This document shows positions 26,138-36,790 of a stretch of 64,000 nt of DNA, in pieces. The stretch spans positions 22,659,839 through 22,723,838 of the forward strand of contig NC_135356.1 of NCBI RefSeq assembly GCF_051622035.1. The letters are read 5' to 3'. The position numbers and the translations under genes are program-made. The DNA is from Arctopsyche grandis. Taxonomy: Eukaryota; Arthropoda; Insecta; Trichoptera; Hydropsychidae. The first letter of the stretch is position 1; each line of letters opens with the position of its first letter. The notes beneath the pieces were generated by a model, which was given only the letters and a program-made list of their open reading frames with translations, did not search any database and was not told the origin of the DNA.

Positions 26138-26454
26138 GGTTACCTGACAACTCGTGCACAGATTTTCCGTAAACTGAGGATGCGCTCCAGGCATTACGTA
26201 TACGGCCATCTCTTTCTCACCCCGTCTGTTCACCAAGATCTCGTTTACTATGCCATTACGTATACAGCCATCTCTTTCACAGACCGTCTGTTATCGGTGA
26301 ACAGACGGTCTGTGAAAGAGATGGCTGCATACTTAATGGCATAGTAAACGAGATCTTGGTGAACAGACGGGGTGAGAAAGAGATGGCCGTATACGTAATG
26401 CCTGGAGCGCATCCTCGGTTTACGGAAAATCTGTGAACGAGTTGTCGTGTCACC
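26138..26454. mobile_element. Mutator-like foldback MITE
   Basis: 317 bp, almost entirely a palindrome with arms of about 150 bp and a 7-base loop near 26295. It is flanked by the exact 9-bp duplication GTACCATAC (26129-26137, 26455-26463), and the opposite arm of the host element shows the uninterrupted site. A 9-bp TSD and long TIRs are the MULE pattern. Confidence 0.85.
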
Positions 26455-26558
26455 GTACCATACCTGGTACAAACGAAACATTTGAGCTGTTTCGTTGAAA
26501 TCTATAGTAGTGTTTATCCTTGCTTGACAGTGATATATACCAAAACGACCCTATAGGC

Positions 26559-27964
26559 CAGGCCTGGGCAAACTGCGGCCCGCGGGACGCATGCGGCCCG
26601 CCGAGTATTTTGGTGCGGCCCGCGAGCAAAATTCAATTCAAATTCAAGTTTACTTTTTTCTGATCTAAATTTTTTTTGTTGATTTGTTAAATATTTTATC
26701 GTTTCTGATAAGATAGAATTCGAATTTGAGCCAAACTAAAATACAAATTTTAATTAGCTATTCTCATCAATATTAGAATCGACCACATGGTACTCGATAG
26801 CTCTCGACGAAAGTAATGATCGAAAAGATACCGCCCATGTATTAATTTTCATCCACGGATGTAACTCAATTTGAAATTATTGAAGGGCTCTTGTCATTAA
26901 ATTTAATACGATCGAGTGGCTTGAAACACAGACAATTCATTGCTTTTCTTCAAGTTATTAAATCTCACTTCACAGATATTTCATATTATTTATCATAATC
27001 ATATTCGAGGGCTTAGTCTAGGAAAAATACTTCAGCGAGTATGAGATACAAAAGAAGAAATCGTTCTATTTTTAGAAATGAAAAATATTATCGACTTTCC
27101 CAAATTAACTGATAATGACTGGGTGTGTGATTTTGCTTTTACTTTGGACATCGCGACACATTTAAATACTTTCATCACAGTCTTCCAAGGGGAAAATTTA
27201 TATGTCCATGATATGGTGAAAAGTTTGAATGCATTTAAATTAAAACTACGACTGTTTTTTTCACCATTTATTGATTAAACGGGTAGACCACTTTTCAACC
27301 ATGAAATTGCTGAAGATACCAGAAAATAAATTTGAAGACTATGGTGAAATTATCAACGATTTAAGTGGTGATTATTAGTCACCGGACCCAGAAAGTATTG
27401 TATTGTTCAAAGGTCGTAAATGCAATGTTAAAGGTTTGCCGAACCTTTTTTACAATGGATTTACAATAATGGAACAATGGATAGCACTGTGACTATCCTA
27501 CCTCTAGTGATTATATATTTACAGTGGGATGCTGATTTAAGGGAATTACATACACCGTTATGAAGAAATTTGCAAATTTTACGACGCCCTTAAAAAAAAT
27601 ACGGAAAAATTCGACAAACTTTTTTGACAAGACATTTTTGATCAACCTAAATATGTAAACAAACATTTTCAATCATTAGTATCAATAAAATTTCTTTACA
27701 ATCAAGCATCACAGATGAAAATTTACAAGTATTTTTAAAAATTTCAACTACAAAATTTTCTCCTGAAATTAAAACTGTTAAAAATGTAAAACAGTTTCAT
27801 TCGTCAAATTAAATTGTTGTATTGTATGAAATTTAAAAAAAAATGTTTTAATTCCTTTCACGATAATGAATAATGTATATCTAAAAATAGTATTTTACTT
27901 GCTGCCCGCCGCTCATTTTTAATTTCTAATGTGGCCCTTCATCCAAAAAGTTTGCCCAGACCTG
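26559..27964 (+). mobile_element. hAT element, GTF2IRD2-like, decayed
   Basis: Ends CAGGCCTGGGCAAACTGCGG and, inverted, CAGGTCTGGGCAAACT; flanks CTATAGGC/TTATAGAC (6 of 8). The coding relic from 27078 reads IIDFPKLTDNDWVCDFAFTLD, as in GTF2IRD2-type transposases. A family-1 MITE is inserted at 27376. Confidence 0.87.
27376..27506 (+). mobile_element. MITE family 1 copy in GTF2IRD2-like hAT
   Basis: TSD GTGATTAT exact; inserted into hAT transposase coding sequence. Confidence 0.87.
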
Positions 27965-28804
27965 TTATAGACCATTTTCAGTAAAATTTTATCCTTGCTT
28001 GACAGTGATCGATAGCGGTGTATCCCATATTTGAAAACATGTAGGAGAACTTGTCGAAATAATAAGATCGTAGGAAATAAAAATGACATTAAGGATTTCA
28101 AGCTTTTATTGTTTAATAATTCAGGTTTAAACTTAATTAGTAAACAATTAACAAAAATACATAAACAAGTGTTCCGTTTGTAAACAAAAATTGACTAATT
28201 TCCGGGTAGGTTTAAGAATTAAATACTCATTTGAAACGACACATGCCATTCATAAACAAACGGACAAAGATGTTTTCTGCATAAAGGGTTCTACATATGT
28301 AGTGCACTACTTATTGACCGTAACTAACTGACACTGAAAGTGGTGACTGCAATTGGAGCACTGTGTTTAACGTCACAAACAGTTCGTCATTTGAGCTTGG
28401 TACATCGCAGTTCATACGATGTACATATTTACATAATGTCTGAAAAATAGAAGCTGTACGACAGTACGAATCTATTTATAATTTAAAATCCATACAATAC
28501 AAAGATCAAACATTCGTACGATCATATTATTTCGACATGTTCTCCTATGTATATGTTTTTAAATATGGGATACACCTTTATCGATCACTGTCAAGCAAGG
28601 ATAAAATTTTACCGAAAATGGTATATAGGGTCGTTTTGTTATATAGCACTGTCAAACAAGGATAAACTCTACTATAGATTTCAACGAAACAGCTCAAATG
28701 TTTCGTTTGTACCAGGTATGGTACCGCGGATGCCACAGTTTTTCTGTGTTTAAAACTATCTAAAAAAAAACCACGTCCCGCATCTCACGCTGTGTGATTT
28801 CGCC

Positions 28805-29214
28805 CTTATATGTAGTTTTTGCATATCTACACGACCCTTTCGGGTAGGCGGGCTAAGTTTAATGCAAGGTTAAAGTAACCATTTGTGCTGTTAAAATTCT
28901 CATAATTTATGGCATAGCGCTTTTAGCAAAAGAAGGTTGGTTTGAAATCTGAGTCGCTGTTGGTAGATTTTACTTGGAAAACAACAAAAACAATTGCAGG
29001 TGTTCGATCTTTCGACAAAAATTAAACTTTTCATAGGCAATACAACTTTGTAAGCAATCGGTCGAAAGCCGTATAAATTTAATACCGTGTGCATATTTGG
29101 TTTCCCTTTTTTTTAATTTGTGGGCTTGCATTGTGCACGAAATTCTTTTGTTATAATAAAAGCAGTCATTTTTTTTTCAACGTATCGGCGGCAAGAAATT
29201 TCATATTATAAAAG
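28805..29214. other. Unrecognised stretch before the hAT relic
   Basis: May be the 5' part of the 52K-like hAT; no frame could be assigned. Confidence 0.3.
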
Positions 29215-29356
29215 AAAGTTGTGTGACATTCGCTGTCTGGAGAGACATGGTACGACAATATTTTCATAAAAATAACATTAGAAAATATTGAAACCTGGGA
29301 GGATAGTGTATCATCTACAAAAGCTCATCTTCTTATAAATCGTATCACTTCGATGC

Positions 29357-29459
<103 letters not shown>

Positions 29460-29670
29460 TTTCCAAAGCAATTGTATTATCTTAAGCAATTTATTGCAAA
29501 AAACAACACTCGATCTATTTTCGGCTGGTAATATCATTAAAGACCTACCTTTGTTGCTGAATTCCGAGTTGCTGAATATTTGGGAAGAAACTTCTAAATT
29601 AGCAAAATAATTAGATATAAATCTCGAAATCCCAAGGATTGCCGCAAAATTGCCCAAGGATTGCCAAAAG

Positions 29671-30469
29671 CAGGCCCCGATTCAGCTTCCTCGCTACCCT
29701 GGGAAAAAATTATTTTTGCCACCCATTATTTATTATTATTTTAAAATAAAATTTTCCAACATCAAATTTTGTGGTTATTTTTAAAAAATAAAAATCTAAT
29801 TTAATATTTATATATACATATGTAGGTACATATTGCATATAAAATTATAACCAGTAATATAATATGCCTTTATACATTTAATTTTAAAAAAGCAAAAAAG
29901 GAAATATTTTTAAAAATCAAAGAAACATCACAAACACAAAATTAATAATAAAAAAAATGCAACACCCCTTTAATTATTTGATATCAAAAAGGATAATAAA
30001 CAATATTTTAAAAAATCATTGAACTAAGGTAAAATCAGGAAAAATTTTCATCTCACTTTTTTTCGGCAAAATCTCGTAAGAATTCTTAAAGCATTATTTA
30101 TTTACATAGTTTTATAGCCATCATAGCCAATCCATTTAATCTATCTTTAATTTGGAAAAATCTTCTTTCACCATTTGCAACTGATTTTAATGAATTTTAA
30201 TACTAACCTTGGGGACATTTTTCTCTATTAATGTGCACAGAACTGCAAGGTCAATTGAATTTATATCAGATGATCTCCGTTGGTTATTGTTATTGTTTGG
30301 TCTATTCGCCTACACCAAGTTTCAAAGTACCTGCGGAGCGTTGAAAATGCGCGAAACGGCACGTTTGTGTTTTATAATTTTTTTTTAGTTTACATTTGCC
30401 AATTTTTGCCGCCCCTCAAATATGCCACCCCTGGGAAAATGCCCAGTTTGGCCCCTAAATCTGGGCCTG
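29671..30469. mobile_element. Non-autonomous hAT nested in the relic
   Basis: Ends CAGGCCCCGATT and, inverted, CAGGCCCAGATT; TSD GCCAAAAG/GCCAGAAG (7 of 8). Removing it restores continuity of the interrupted transposase frame. Confidence 0.85.
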
Positions 30470-30548
30470 GCCAGAAGAATACTATCGACGGAGTACTTTC
30501 ATTCCACGTGTTGGATGAAATAATAGAAGATATAAAATCACGCTTTAA

Positions 30549-30765
30549 TTGATTTTGATTTTTAAATGCTTTTTATTATTACGAAATTATGTTCACAATA
30601 CATCTTATATCTATTTTAATAGCTACTGATCTACTGATCATTTTCTATTTTACAATTTAATTTAATTTGGTTATTAATCATAGTATTATATTATTCTAAT
30701 GTTAATCTACAGCATAATAGGAAAAAGAGCTCAAAAACCTATTTACAATCCTTACGCTTTAATGA
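30549..30765 (-). mobile_element. 3' end of the same LINE family, inverted
   Basis: Reverse complement of about 1115-1330 (shared 'gatcagtagatcagtagctat' core and 'ttgagctctttttc'). Confidence 0.7.
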
Positions 30766-32250
30766 AGACACAATGAATGATTTTAATTTGCATGTATTAT
30801 TACCAAAAATATTTAATTCTATCGACAAATGATAATCAATATTCATAATAATATTCTCTTTTCGCAAAACTTTTCATTTAAAATTAGTGTTTTTTTTTTA
30901 AATTAGTCCAGTTTCGGAGGAGAAAATTGGAGAATACGAAACCTTGATTTTGTCGATTTAAAATACATATTATCTGGTCGAAGCGCAACTATCGCATTCA
31001 CTCAATATATATATTGATATATATTGTCGCATTCACTCAATATATATATATATATATATCGAATAAAGGAACGGCAACAAAATTAAGGTTTCGGGTGTAC
31101 AGTCCTCCTAACGTCATGGAATATAATTGAAAATTCAGATTCATTATTTTGTTTAAGGTTTTTTACTATAGATTCGACGTTTATGGCCACATCCATTGCA
31201 GTGCATAAATCTATATTTTCCGTTTGCAAAATTCTACTCAGTGGCACCTATTAAATGGCATGAGTAGGATATTTTTCCACCGCCAAGGGGGGGGGGGGGT
31301 TCAGACCCCCGGACCCCCCCCCTTCGCTACGCCACTGTACATACATAGTATCAATTGCATTCACATTAAATGGATCTATGACCTAATCTGGAATATTCAT
31401 ATCAATAACATCATTAAATCGAGCGTGTTTGATTTAACGATGTAATTAATGAACAAATTTATTACATTTTATGACTACTGACAAATTTATAAATTTGTCA
31501 GTAGTAAAAAAGTACATATTTGAAAAAATCCTATAGATTTTCAAGACTTGTCACTTCTTCTGGCAGTGTTTCTAATCCCAAAAATGCCGTTTTCTTCCGG
31601 AACATTAAGAATTCCTTCTATCCATTTTATGTTATGGCATAACAGTTATGCTCATCTTTATTTGAATTATTTTCCTTGCCCGTTTTTATATGTAGTGTTT
31701 TCTTGTAATTATAATGGATCTTGTTCTGATTCTGATTATTTCACTTAAAAATCAGTAATTCGTCGTATTCATTTAGAATTTGTATTAAAAATTCAACCAT
31801 ATGATGATTTTGCGCCCTTACATATATGTATTTCATTCTCACTTATACTTGTTTTATAAGTGTCAGATAACAAGACGAGCTTTACGGCGTGCGATGCCAT
31901 ATGCTATATTCACCCGTTCGAAATGATGAATGAATGTGTGTGTGGTTTCGTGGATTTGTGTATGTGTGTACGCTCCCACGCAGCTCATCTGACGCTGACG
32001 TCACCCGTAACTCGGCCTAACGTCGCTCGGCGCTCAATATCAATACATCGCGTCCGTTATTATAAATACCTATATTATCATTACGATGTGTTAAATGAAT
32101 CAATATGGATATTGTCAAATTTACTTATCGGTATTCAGTGTTATTCGATATATATTTTTTTAAACGTGTGTAAGCAATCAACGAATTCCTGTTAAAACAA
32201 GTAGCAACGTGACACTCTCAACTAACACACTTCAAAAGACTATCAACGGT
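30766..32250. other. Repeat debris and a CpG-richer unique block
   Basis: TA-rich duplicated block at 30990-31060. A hAT-like end (CTTCGCTACGCCACTG) at 31321-31336 beside G and C runs. 31340-31440 resembles 46770-46860. 31860-32060 is CpG-rich with a TGACGTCA site. Confidence 0.35.
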
Positions 32251-32540
32251 TAAGGGCGAAATCACACAGCAGTGAATGTGGAATGTGTTTTTTTTTTAGA
32301 TACTTTTAAACATGTGAAAAAAATGAGGCGTGCCATGCACAGATCCATGGGACGGGCAGCATGCGGCGTCCCAAAACGACCCTCTGGACCTTTTTTGGTC
32401 AAATTGTATGCCTGTATTTATCCTTACTTTTCAGTGATCGATAACGATGTATCCCATATTTGAAGAAATGTAAGAGACCACCCACGGCGAGGAGCCATGC
32501 ACACGATGTGTCGTTCATCGCTGTGTTTCGATGCCAGATG
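32251..32540. mobile_element. Copy of the AGGGCGAAA element, right end eroded
   Basis: Starts AGGGCGAAATCACACAGC and shares the 'gatcgataacgatgtatcccatatttgaa' type body with 4419-4720; the right terminus is degraded. Confidence 0.65.
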
Positions 32541-32916
32541 ATGTAGTGGTTGCAATCAGAGAATTGGAACGGAGAAGGAGCATGGATCATGGAACAGTGG
32601 AGCGATGAGATTTTGCCCGGAGCAGGAGCGGAGCGGAGCACCTAACATTTTGTAGCGCTCCACGCTCCGAATATATTTTTATTTTCAGCCTACCTATGCC
32701 GTTATTGGTTCGGTGATTACTGGTCACAAAGTCACTAAAATCTCTATAACGGAACATCTGGCAGCCGAAAAGTCCATCATACTAACGATAACTATCATAT
32801 TAACGAGAACTTGAGTGCCAAATATTGTGTATTCGCGATTTTCACCATTGTAGCATTACAGGAATTCCTAATGCGCCACAATGGTCAAAAATATAACAGA
32901 AATGAAAATAAACAAA

Positions 32917-33318
32917 ATAATAACTAAATAAATTAGACATAACAAAAATAAAACATATACACTTAACATAACATATATGCACAAACAACTAATAATAATA
33001 ATAATTACAAATTATAAAAAACAACAAAGAAAGGAATGTCTTATAAAAGAAAAGAGTGAAAGAAAAATAAATATAAACATATGTACATATATACACAGAC
33101 AAATATACATAATCATAAAAAACAATAGCAATTTTAATAGCAGATACGTAAAAATATCAAATATAAAATATAACATAACAGCTACAACATAACAACACCT
33201 ACATACAGCCAGTTCCAATAAATAAGAACCAACTGCAAATACAAAACATCCCTGTGAGGCCCAAATGGAAGAGATTAAATCAAAATTCCACTCATAAATC
33301 ACAATCAATCAAGAAAAC
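32917..33318 (+). repeat. Extra copy of the hAT flank (R1)
   Basis: From ataataactaaataaattagac to caatcaagaaaac it matches the sequence right of the hAT (34995-35169 continued at 39720-39910) and 60115-60479. It sits between a matching TSD-like octamer (ATAATAAC, 32917-32924) and the hAT start. Confidence 0.8.
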
Positions 33319-33586
33319 CAGGGCTGTGGAGTCGTTAAAAAAATCACGACTCCGACTCCAACTCCGATTCCGATATTTACCAACAACACGACTCCGACTC
33401 CGACTCCAACTCCGACTCTGACACCGACTCTAACTCCGACTCAAAAATGCTAAATTTTATCAGGTTGTTTTCCTATCCTTATATTTATTTTTATAATATT
33501 TTTCATGTTATAGGCATTAAAATAAAACAAGATCAAATCAAACTTTATTTATTATTTATTTGAATTTATTCTTAAAAACAACATTG

Positions 33587-33730
33587 CTTCTAATAAATCT
33601 GTATTCATAGAAGCTCTCAAATCAGAATTAAGGATTTTAAGAGCGGAAAATAATCGCTCTACGGACACTTGGGTTGGCGGTAATGCTGTAACGATCAACG
33701 CTGATTTTTTTTATGATTTCTGGATACTGC
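33587..33730 (-). pseudogene. hAT transposase C-terminal (hATC) fragment
   Basis: Read on the minus strand it gives TALPPTQVSVERLFSALK followed by LRASMNTDLLEAMLFLR and a stop, the conserved dimerisation domain of hAT transposases. It lacks the catalytic RNase-H-like core, so it is a relic. Confidence 0.85.
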
Positions 33731-34123
33731 TGTATTGCCATTTTAACATTTAAATTATTAGCTCGGTCAATTTTTACCACCATTTACAATGCATCGTAAA
33801 ATTCATTTTTAAATTTTGAAATGGAGTCTTCTTTGTTTACTATATTGGGACTCAAACGAGGACGTTTTATTTCATCTTGTTCATTGAGATATTTATCAAA
33901 ATCGTCTTCGGATTCAGCGGTTTCGGATGAAGATGATGATAATTCAAGTATTGATTGATCAAACCTGCCTGATGTCGTGTCGTTTCCCACTCCAAGACCA
34001 TTCATCCGAATTGTTACTTCAAACAGAGCGTTCTTAGCTCTATTCATTTGCGCTTCTGTCAATATACATAGACAGCACCATGGGGTCAACATATGTAGAT
34101 CCCAGCCAATAGAATATCATTAA

Positions 34124-34258
34124 TTTAAAGCCCAGACCCAGAGGGTGCCGCGTATTGTTCAAATGTTGTAAATGCATTGTTAAAGGTTTGCCGAACCTTT
34201 TTTACAAAGGATTTATAACAACGGAACAATGAGCGGCACCTTGGCTATCCTACCTCTA
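34124..34258 (+). mobile_element. MITE family 1 copy in GACTCC hAT
   Basis: Flanks ATCATTAA/ATCATTAT (7 of 8). Confidence 0.83.
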
Positions 34259-34381
34259 ATCATTATCTAGTAATTTTTTTTCTCTCAATAGCATGGCGTT
34301 TTGCAAAACAATGACTGAAGAAACTTACCGAGCAAACAAATGTATGCATTTCGAGTAACAGATGAAACATATAAACACTAC

Positions 34382-34716
34382 GTGACGAGCCAGAATGTTA
34401 AATTACAGAAAACACAAATATCGGAAGGCAAAGATCGAAAATCGAAAGATCTTAAGTCGAAAGATCAAAAAAAAAGGGTGCATGGTAAACGGTACATACT
34501 CACGTACATACTCACTTAATTTGCGCGAGCACGATACAACAGGAACAAGAGGAACAGGCTTTTCCTCCCGTATTCTGCGCGCGCACATTAATACGGGAGG
34601 AAAAGCCTGTTCCTCTTGTTCCTGTTGTATCCTGCTCGCGCAAATTAAAGATCGGATTTTCGATCTTTGCCTTCCGATATTTGCGTTTTCTGTAATTTAA
34701 CATTCCGGCTCGTCGC
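34382..34716. mobile_element. Foldback (inverted-repeat) element
   Basis: Outer arms of about 60-70 bp begin with GACGAGCCAGAATGTTAAAT, and inner arms around 34517-34650 (ACAGGAACAAGAGGAACAGG) enclose a short GC-rich loop. The apparent frames on both strands are products of the palindrome. No clear target-site duplication. Confidence 0.75.
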
Positions 34717-35038
34717 GGAGACCGGAAACATATATCAGATCTCGCTTTTCGACATAAGAAAGAAAGGGACCAAACATTTTTGCGTTGACTTGTATGCATT
34801 GCATTTTTATGACTCACTGTCTGGAGCGACTCCTGCGTCTACACGTTTAATATTCATACGCTATACACATTCATTATTACGCAATTGAAATTTCATAAAT
34901 TTCGTAATTAAAAAATGGTCAGAGTCGCTCATTTTTCACGACTCCGGCCAAAACAGCGCGACTCCACGACTCCGACTCCGACTCCACAGCCTTGATAATA
35001 ACTAAAGAAATTAGACATAACAAAAACAAAACATATAC

Positions 35039-35175
35039 ATATATACACAAACAACTAATAATAATAATTACAAATTATAAAAAACAACAAAGAAGGGAAT
35101 GTCTTATAAAAGAAAATAGAGAAAGAAAAATAAATATAAACATATGTATATACATAGACAAATATACATTATCAT
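35039..35175 (+). repeat. Left copy of long direct repeat flanking the LINE
   Basis: Matches 39589-39725 base for base except position 35170. Interpreted as a very long target-site duplication because the paralogous locus at 60160-60290 has one copy. Confidence 0.85.
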
Positions 35176-35398
35176 TATTCTTATAAGTTCGTCGCCGTAC
35201 ACGGTTGCAATCGGTCGATGTGCGTTATCGCCTTATCGCGTTCGATATAACATTTATAAATTTTATAAATATATAATAATTATTATAATAAAATTTAAAG
35301 TTGCAATAATATAATATAATAAGTGAATATACAACAACAAAATCAAACTGTTGCCGCGCTGTTACCGGCGCGGCACAGTTTTGCACCCGTTCTGAAAA

Positions 35399-36790
35399 AT
35401 GAACACAGATAATCCAGTGCCTCTGGCGCAGCAGTACGATCCGTATGATCAACTTACACATCTATGCCAACAATATGAAATCAGATGCAAACAATATGAG
35501 ATAACTATAACCGATTTAAAGAAAAGAATTGAAATAATGGAAAAAAAATCCAGGCCTTCTACATCTATTCTAAATAGGAGCAAAAGTCTTGACAATATGA
35601 ATAAAGACTACCACACGGATGAAGAAGAACTTGAAAATGAACTTAGCCAAAATGCAGAGAAAAGAAGTAAAAAAAGAAAAATAGATAAAGTATTATCTTC
35701 CCCGCAAAATAACCTGAAAGAAACACAAAAACAGCAAACCAATAAACCTAACAAACAACCACTTCCACCGCCTATTTATGTGAGCAATGTTATTGACTTC
35801 AATAAGTTTAGAGCTCATCTATTATCAACAACAGAAACACCACCCATTCAATGTCAATTTAAATTAATTTCAAATAATAGTATCAAAATCACTACACAAA
35901 CCGAAGAAGATTATCGCAAAATCAAAAAAACACTAAATGATTTAAAACAACGTGAATGTAAAGACAACGAAAACCCCCTTCACAATCTAGAGTACCACAC
36001 CTATCAACTCAAGAATGAAAGGTGCTATAGAGTGGTTGTTAGAGGTTTACCGCCATCAACAGACGTTAATGAAATAAAAGATTCTTTCAAAGATAAAGGA
36101 TACGAAGTGGCCAATGTGGCAAATATTATGAAGAAATTTACAACCGATGGTGAAAGACAAATAAAACATTTCCCACTATTTTTTGTAGACCTGGTGCCAA
36201 AAGAAAACTGTAAAGAAGTATATGGTATTAAAGAACTTCTACATTGCAGAGTAACAATTGAACCACCAATGAAAGTAAAAGACATCCCTCAGTGTACAAA
36301 CTGTCAACAACTTGGGCATACAAAAAATTTTTGCAATCGACAACCTAAATGCGTCAAATGTGCCGCAGACCATCACACAACAAAATGCAACAAGCAGAAA
36401 AATGTTCCCCCAACTTGTGCCCTGTGTGGCCAGCAAGGACATCCAGCTAGCTACAGGGGGTGTGAGGTCTATAAAAAAAAGATAAAAGCATCACAACCCA
36501 AAAAGGTAACAGTAACACAACGCGTACAACAAAATCAAATTGAAGTTGTTGATAAACAAACAACTGTGGACAAAACATATAGTGAAGCAGCTAAGTCCCA
36601 AGCAGACAAAAGCAAACAAGATATCGGGCAGGAAAATAAATCAACTGAACCTACCATCGGTGGCATGATGCAGTTGCTATGTGACTTTCAAACTGAAATA
36701 AAACACCAACTCAACTGGCTCATAACCAGAGTGGAAAAAATTGAAAATCAGTGCAAATCACCAAGTAAACATAATAAAAATGACAGATAA
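35399..36790 (+). CDS. LINE ORF1: gag-like nucleic-acid-binding protein
   Basis: 463 residues. A short coiled-coil-like N-terminus is followed by a lysine-rich segment (about 60-115), then a region typical of jockey ORF1 with RVVVRGLPPSTDVNEI near residue 210 (PRE_C2HC-like). Three zinc knuckles follow at about 297-355: CTNCQQLGHTKNFC, CVKCAADHHTTKC and CALCGQQGHPASYRGC. The role, by family, is binding LINE RNA to form the ribonucleoprotein. The first ATG of the frame was chosen as start; it follows a GC-richer 5' untranslated region. The stop overlaps the start of ORF2 by 11 nt. Confidence 0.92.
   Translation: MNTDNPVPLAQQYDPYDQLTHLCQQYEIRCKQYEITITDLKKRIEIMEKKSRPSTSILNRSKSLDNMNKDYHTDEEELENELSQNAEKRSKKRKIDKVLSSPQNNLKETQKQQTNKPNKQPLPPPIYVSNVIDFNKFRAHLLSTTETPPIQCQFKLISNNSIKITTQTEEDYRKIKKTLNDLKQRECKDNENPLHNLEYHTYQLKNERCYRVVVRGLPPSTDVNEIKDSFKDKGYEVANVANIMKKFTTDGERQIKHFPLFFVDLVPKENCKEVYGIKELLHCRVTIEPPMKVKDIPQCTNCQQLGHTKNFCNRQPKCVKCAADHHTTKCNKQKNVPPTCALCGQQGHPASYRGCEVYKKKIKASQPKKVTVTQRVQQNQIEVVDKQTTVDKTYSEAAKSQADKSKQDIGQENKSTEPTIGGMMQLLCDFQTEIKHQLNWLITRVEKIENQCKSPSKHNKNDR

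Larger units (their letters stand above)
26044..28804. mobile_element. Long-inverted-repeat element with AGGGCGAAA termini
   Basis: The left arm (26044-26558 plus 27965-28050, minus insertions) is mirrored by 28530-28804: AGGGCGAAATCACACAGCG, the 'gatgccacag' block, 'gaaacatttgagctgtttcg' and 'tatccttgcttgacagtgat' all recur inverted. Two later insertions split the left arm. Related 300-bp elements occur at 4419 and 32251. No coding; superfamily not assigned. Confidence 0.75.
33319..34994 (-). mobile_element. hAT element with GACTCC subterminal repeats, broken
   Basis: Termini CAGGGCTGTGGAGTCG and its complement near 34980-34994, with GACTCC-rich tracts inside both ends. The minus strand encodes, at about 33587-33730, a hAT C-terminal dimerisation segment (PPTQVSVERLFSALK, then DLRASMNTDLLEAMLFLR) ending in a stop. 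A second piece lies at 33784-34092 (acidic, IKRPRLSPN). A MITE at 34124-34258 and a foldback at 34382-34716 are inserted in it. Immediate 8-bp flanks do not match, but see the finding on the duplicated flank. Confidence 0.85.

Noticed and set aside
26054-26481. Several 60-77 residue frames with almost the same sequence on both strands
   Set aside because: Mirror images caused by the palindromic MITE.
31860-32195. 111-residue plus-strand frame
   Set aside because: Cysteine and histidine are scattered without a motif; better explained by the CpG-rich unique block.
33012-33308. Hydrophobic minus-strand frame repeated near 39625 and 60224
   Set aside because: It is the R repeat read backward; AT-rich codons mimic membrane segments and the frame differs among copies.
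34395-34817. Frames on both strands rich in Arg/Lys and Ser/Cys
   Set aside because: Fall in the foldback arms and recur identically in the second copy; no protein family.
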